Assembly (NCBI GenBank): GCA_021796155.1
Contig: JAJYOO010000165.1
Coordinates: 1-6,060 of the forward strand
DNA: 6,060 bases
Direction of reading: 5' to 3'
DNA from: Chloroflexota bacterium
GTDB taxonomy: Bacteria; Chloroflexota; Anaerolineae; Anaerolineales; Villigracilaceae
Of this stretch, positions 4,803 through 6,060 are shown piece by piece. The number at the start of each line of letters is the position of its first letter. The stretch's first letter is position 1. The notes beneath the pieces were generated by a model. It was not told the origin of the DNA. It worked only from the letters and a program-made list of their open reading frames with translations, and did no database searches. A program made the translations under genes and the position numbers.

Positions 4803-6060
4803 ATGACGAATCCCGATCCATCTTCCATTTCGCAAGAACCGCAACCGGCGCGGGGAAACATTCCGCCACGCGCAAGGCGTCGAAGGCGAGGCCAGCTCAT
4901 CGTCCCGACCGACGCGGAGGGCCGCGCCGCATTGCTTCAATCGCTGGCGCGCCGCGCGTATCCATCCTATGAATTATTCGTCTTCGCAATTTTGTGCGGC
5001 GCAATCATCGGACTCGGTTTCGTAATCGACTCGCAAGCCGTGTTGATCTTCGGCATCCTGATGGCTCCGCTTCTCACGCCGTGGATCGGCCTTTTGCTTG
5101 GAGCCATTACCGGGTCCGCGCGATTCTTCGGCGAGACGTTCGCTGCATTATTGATTAGCGCCGCGCTGATTTTTATCAGCGGCGTGATCGCGGGATTTGC
5201 CGCGCGTCCATTTCTGCCGCACACATTCAATGAAGCATTTTTACACAGCCGTTTATGGTGGCCTGATTTGATCGTGCTTGCGCTCGGCGCGATCATCCTT
5301 ACGATCTCGTTCGTGCGCTCTGAAAGTAAGCCGTATCTGCCAAGCGTGATGCTGGCTTATGAATTTTTCCTTCCGCTCAGCGCGGGTGGCTTTGGGCTGG
5401 GCAGCGGCATCGGCGACATTTGGCCGCATGGCGTGCTGGTCTTTCTTGTCCATTTTGCGTGGGCGAGCCTGTTTGGAATTTTGACGTTGATCGCGATGCG
5501 TTTCATGCCAACCAATTTCGCGGGCTTTGCCTTGAGCGGGATCACAACCATCGTCATCGTTGTGATTTTGATTGGACTGATGACCGGCGGCAGTTGGATT
5601 CCTTCATCGGCACCGCGACTCATTGCACAAGCATCCACCGCGACGCATCTTTCCCCGACCGAGACTTTGCCATCCATTATGGACGCCACGCCTTCGCTGG
5701 AGCCTTCCTCCACACCTGTTATCGAGACGGAGACGCCGACTGAAACGATCGCGCCCTCGCCCGTACCGTTGACGCTTGAAATCACGCTGCCGCCGACCGA
5801 AACACCGACCATGACTCTCACCATCGAGCCGACGCCGGTTTACGCGTACATCCATGCCGATCAAGGCAGCGGAGTCAATTTACGCGAAGCTCCATACGGA
5901 AAATATATCGCCACGCTGGATAATAATTCCATCGTTGAAGTCCAGCCCGACACGCAGAATGTCAATGGCGTGATCTGGGCGCACGTGATTGCAATTCAGG
6001 GAAATACAAAATTGGACGGCTGGATTTTGCAAGGCGTTTTAGTGGTGGCAAAGTCTCGGT
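4803..6060 (+). CDS. DUF389 membrane protein with Thr/Pro/Glu linker and SH3-like domain, 3' end outside the window
   Basis: The frame from ATG 4803 stays open to the window end (419 codons seen). Residues 1-56 are cytoplasmic, with a basic cluster RARRRRR at 23-29. Residues 57-262 hold about seven hydrophobic segments and match the DUF389 style, notably ELFVFAILCGAIIGLGFVID and then AVLIFGILMAPLLTPWIGLL near 57-98. Residues 270-345 are a Thr/Pro/Glu/Ser-rich linker. Residues 346-416 look like a bacterial SH3 domain, with GVNLREAP at 357-364, a small beta-rich core, VIWAHVI near 390-396 and DGWILQGVL at 405-413. An odd number of helices would place the linker and SH3 domain outside the membrane, where SH3b domains often bind peptidoglycan or protein. 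DUF389 has no established biochemical function. The start has only a weak GGA upstream. The gene begins 15 bp after the HAD gene, so shared transcription is possible. The true C-terminus is not visible. Confidence 0.85.
   Translation, partial: MTNPDPSSISQEPQPARGNIPPRARRRRRGQLIVPTDAEGRAALLQSLARRAYPSYELFVFAILCGAIIGLGFVIDSQAVLIFGILMAPLLTPWIGLLLGAITGSARFFGETFAALLISAALIFISGVIAGFAARPFLPHTFNEAFLHSRLWWPDLIVLALGAIILTISFVRSESKPYLPSVMLAYEFFLPLSAGGFGLGSGIGDIWPHGVLVFLVHFAWASLFGILTLIAMRFMPTNFAGFALSGITTIVIVVILIGLMTGGSWIPSSAPRLIAQASTATHLSPTETLPSIMDATPSLEPSSTPVIETETPTETIAPSPVPLTLEITLPPTETPTMTLTIEPTPVYAYIHADQGSGVNLREAPYGKYIATLDNNSIVEVQPDTQNVNGVIWAHVIAIQGNTKLDGWILQGVLVVAKSR

Noticed and set aside
5357..5864. 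Long minus-strand frames with Val/Gly/Ser or Arg-rich repeats, and the plus frame at 5420-5743
   Set aside because: They are shadows of the Thr/Pro/Glu linker of the DUF389 gene, which is open over its full length and has clear domains.

Overview
The window looks like a chromosomal segment of an uncultured-type Gram-negative-like or monoderm bacterium of moderate GC. The protein styles seen here are most familiar from Chloroflexota, class Anaerolineae: an extended ECF-like sigma factor with a soluble partner, a ferric-reductase-like membrane protein beside small Pro/Gln-rich membrane proteins, a soluble P-type-ATPase-like HAD protein, and a DUF389 protein carrying a Thr/Pro/Glu linker and an SH3-like domain. 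That taxonomic guess is inference from gene content only. No rRNA, tRNA, CRISPR array, transposase or integrase is visible.

Layout. 1-175: upstream region, holding candidate promoter elements and a coding-like stretch on the minus strand that runs off the left edge. 176-1718: a two-gene, translationally overlapping module made of an ECF-like sigma factor (176-952) and a soluble protein of unknown family (945-1718). About 25 codons of a possible decayed third gene follow (1729-1804). 1805-2479 (minus): an MBL-fold metallo-hydrolase, convergent with the sigma module. 2480-2656: a divergent regulatory region. 2657-4192: a three-gene membrane cluster, each gene with its own Shine-Dalgarno sequence: a membrane-anchored Gln-rich coiled-coil protein, a small single-pass Pro/Ser-rich protein, and a six-helix ferric-reductase-like cytochrome with four histidines spaced as in NADPH oxidases. 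4193-4316: an intergenic region with a striking long perfect inverted repeat and a TATAAT box placed for a nearly leaderless start. 4317-4787: a HAD-superfamily protein related to soluble P-type ATPase domains. 4803-6060: a DUF389 membrane protein with an extracytoplasmic SH3-like C-terminus, cut by the window end.

How they may work together. The sigma factor and its overlapping partner are probably a regulatory pair, in which the partner may control the sigma factor or be its co-expressed effector. The 2657-4192 cluster is best read as a transmembrane electron-transfer unit: the cytochrome has no FAD/NAD(P)H domain of its own, so it must receive electrons from another protein, and the two small membrane proteins are candidate accessory subunits. 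The last two genes are 15 bp apart and may be co-transcribed, but no functional link between them is evident. The most interesting parts are the uncharacterised sigma-partner module with its apparent truncated tail gene, the bis-heme cytochrome with its two unusual small partners, and the 47-nt inverted repeat.
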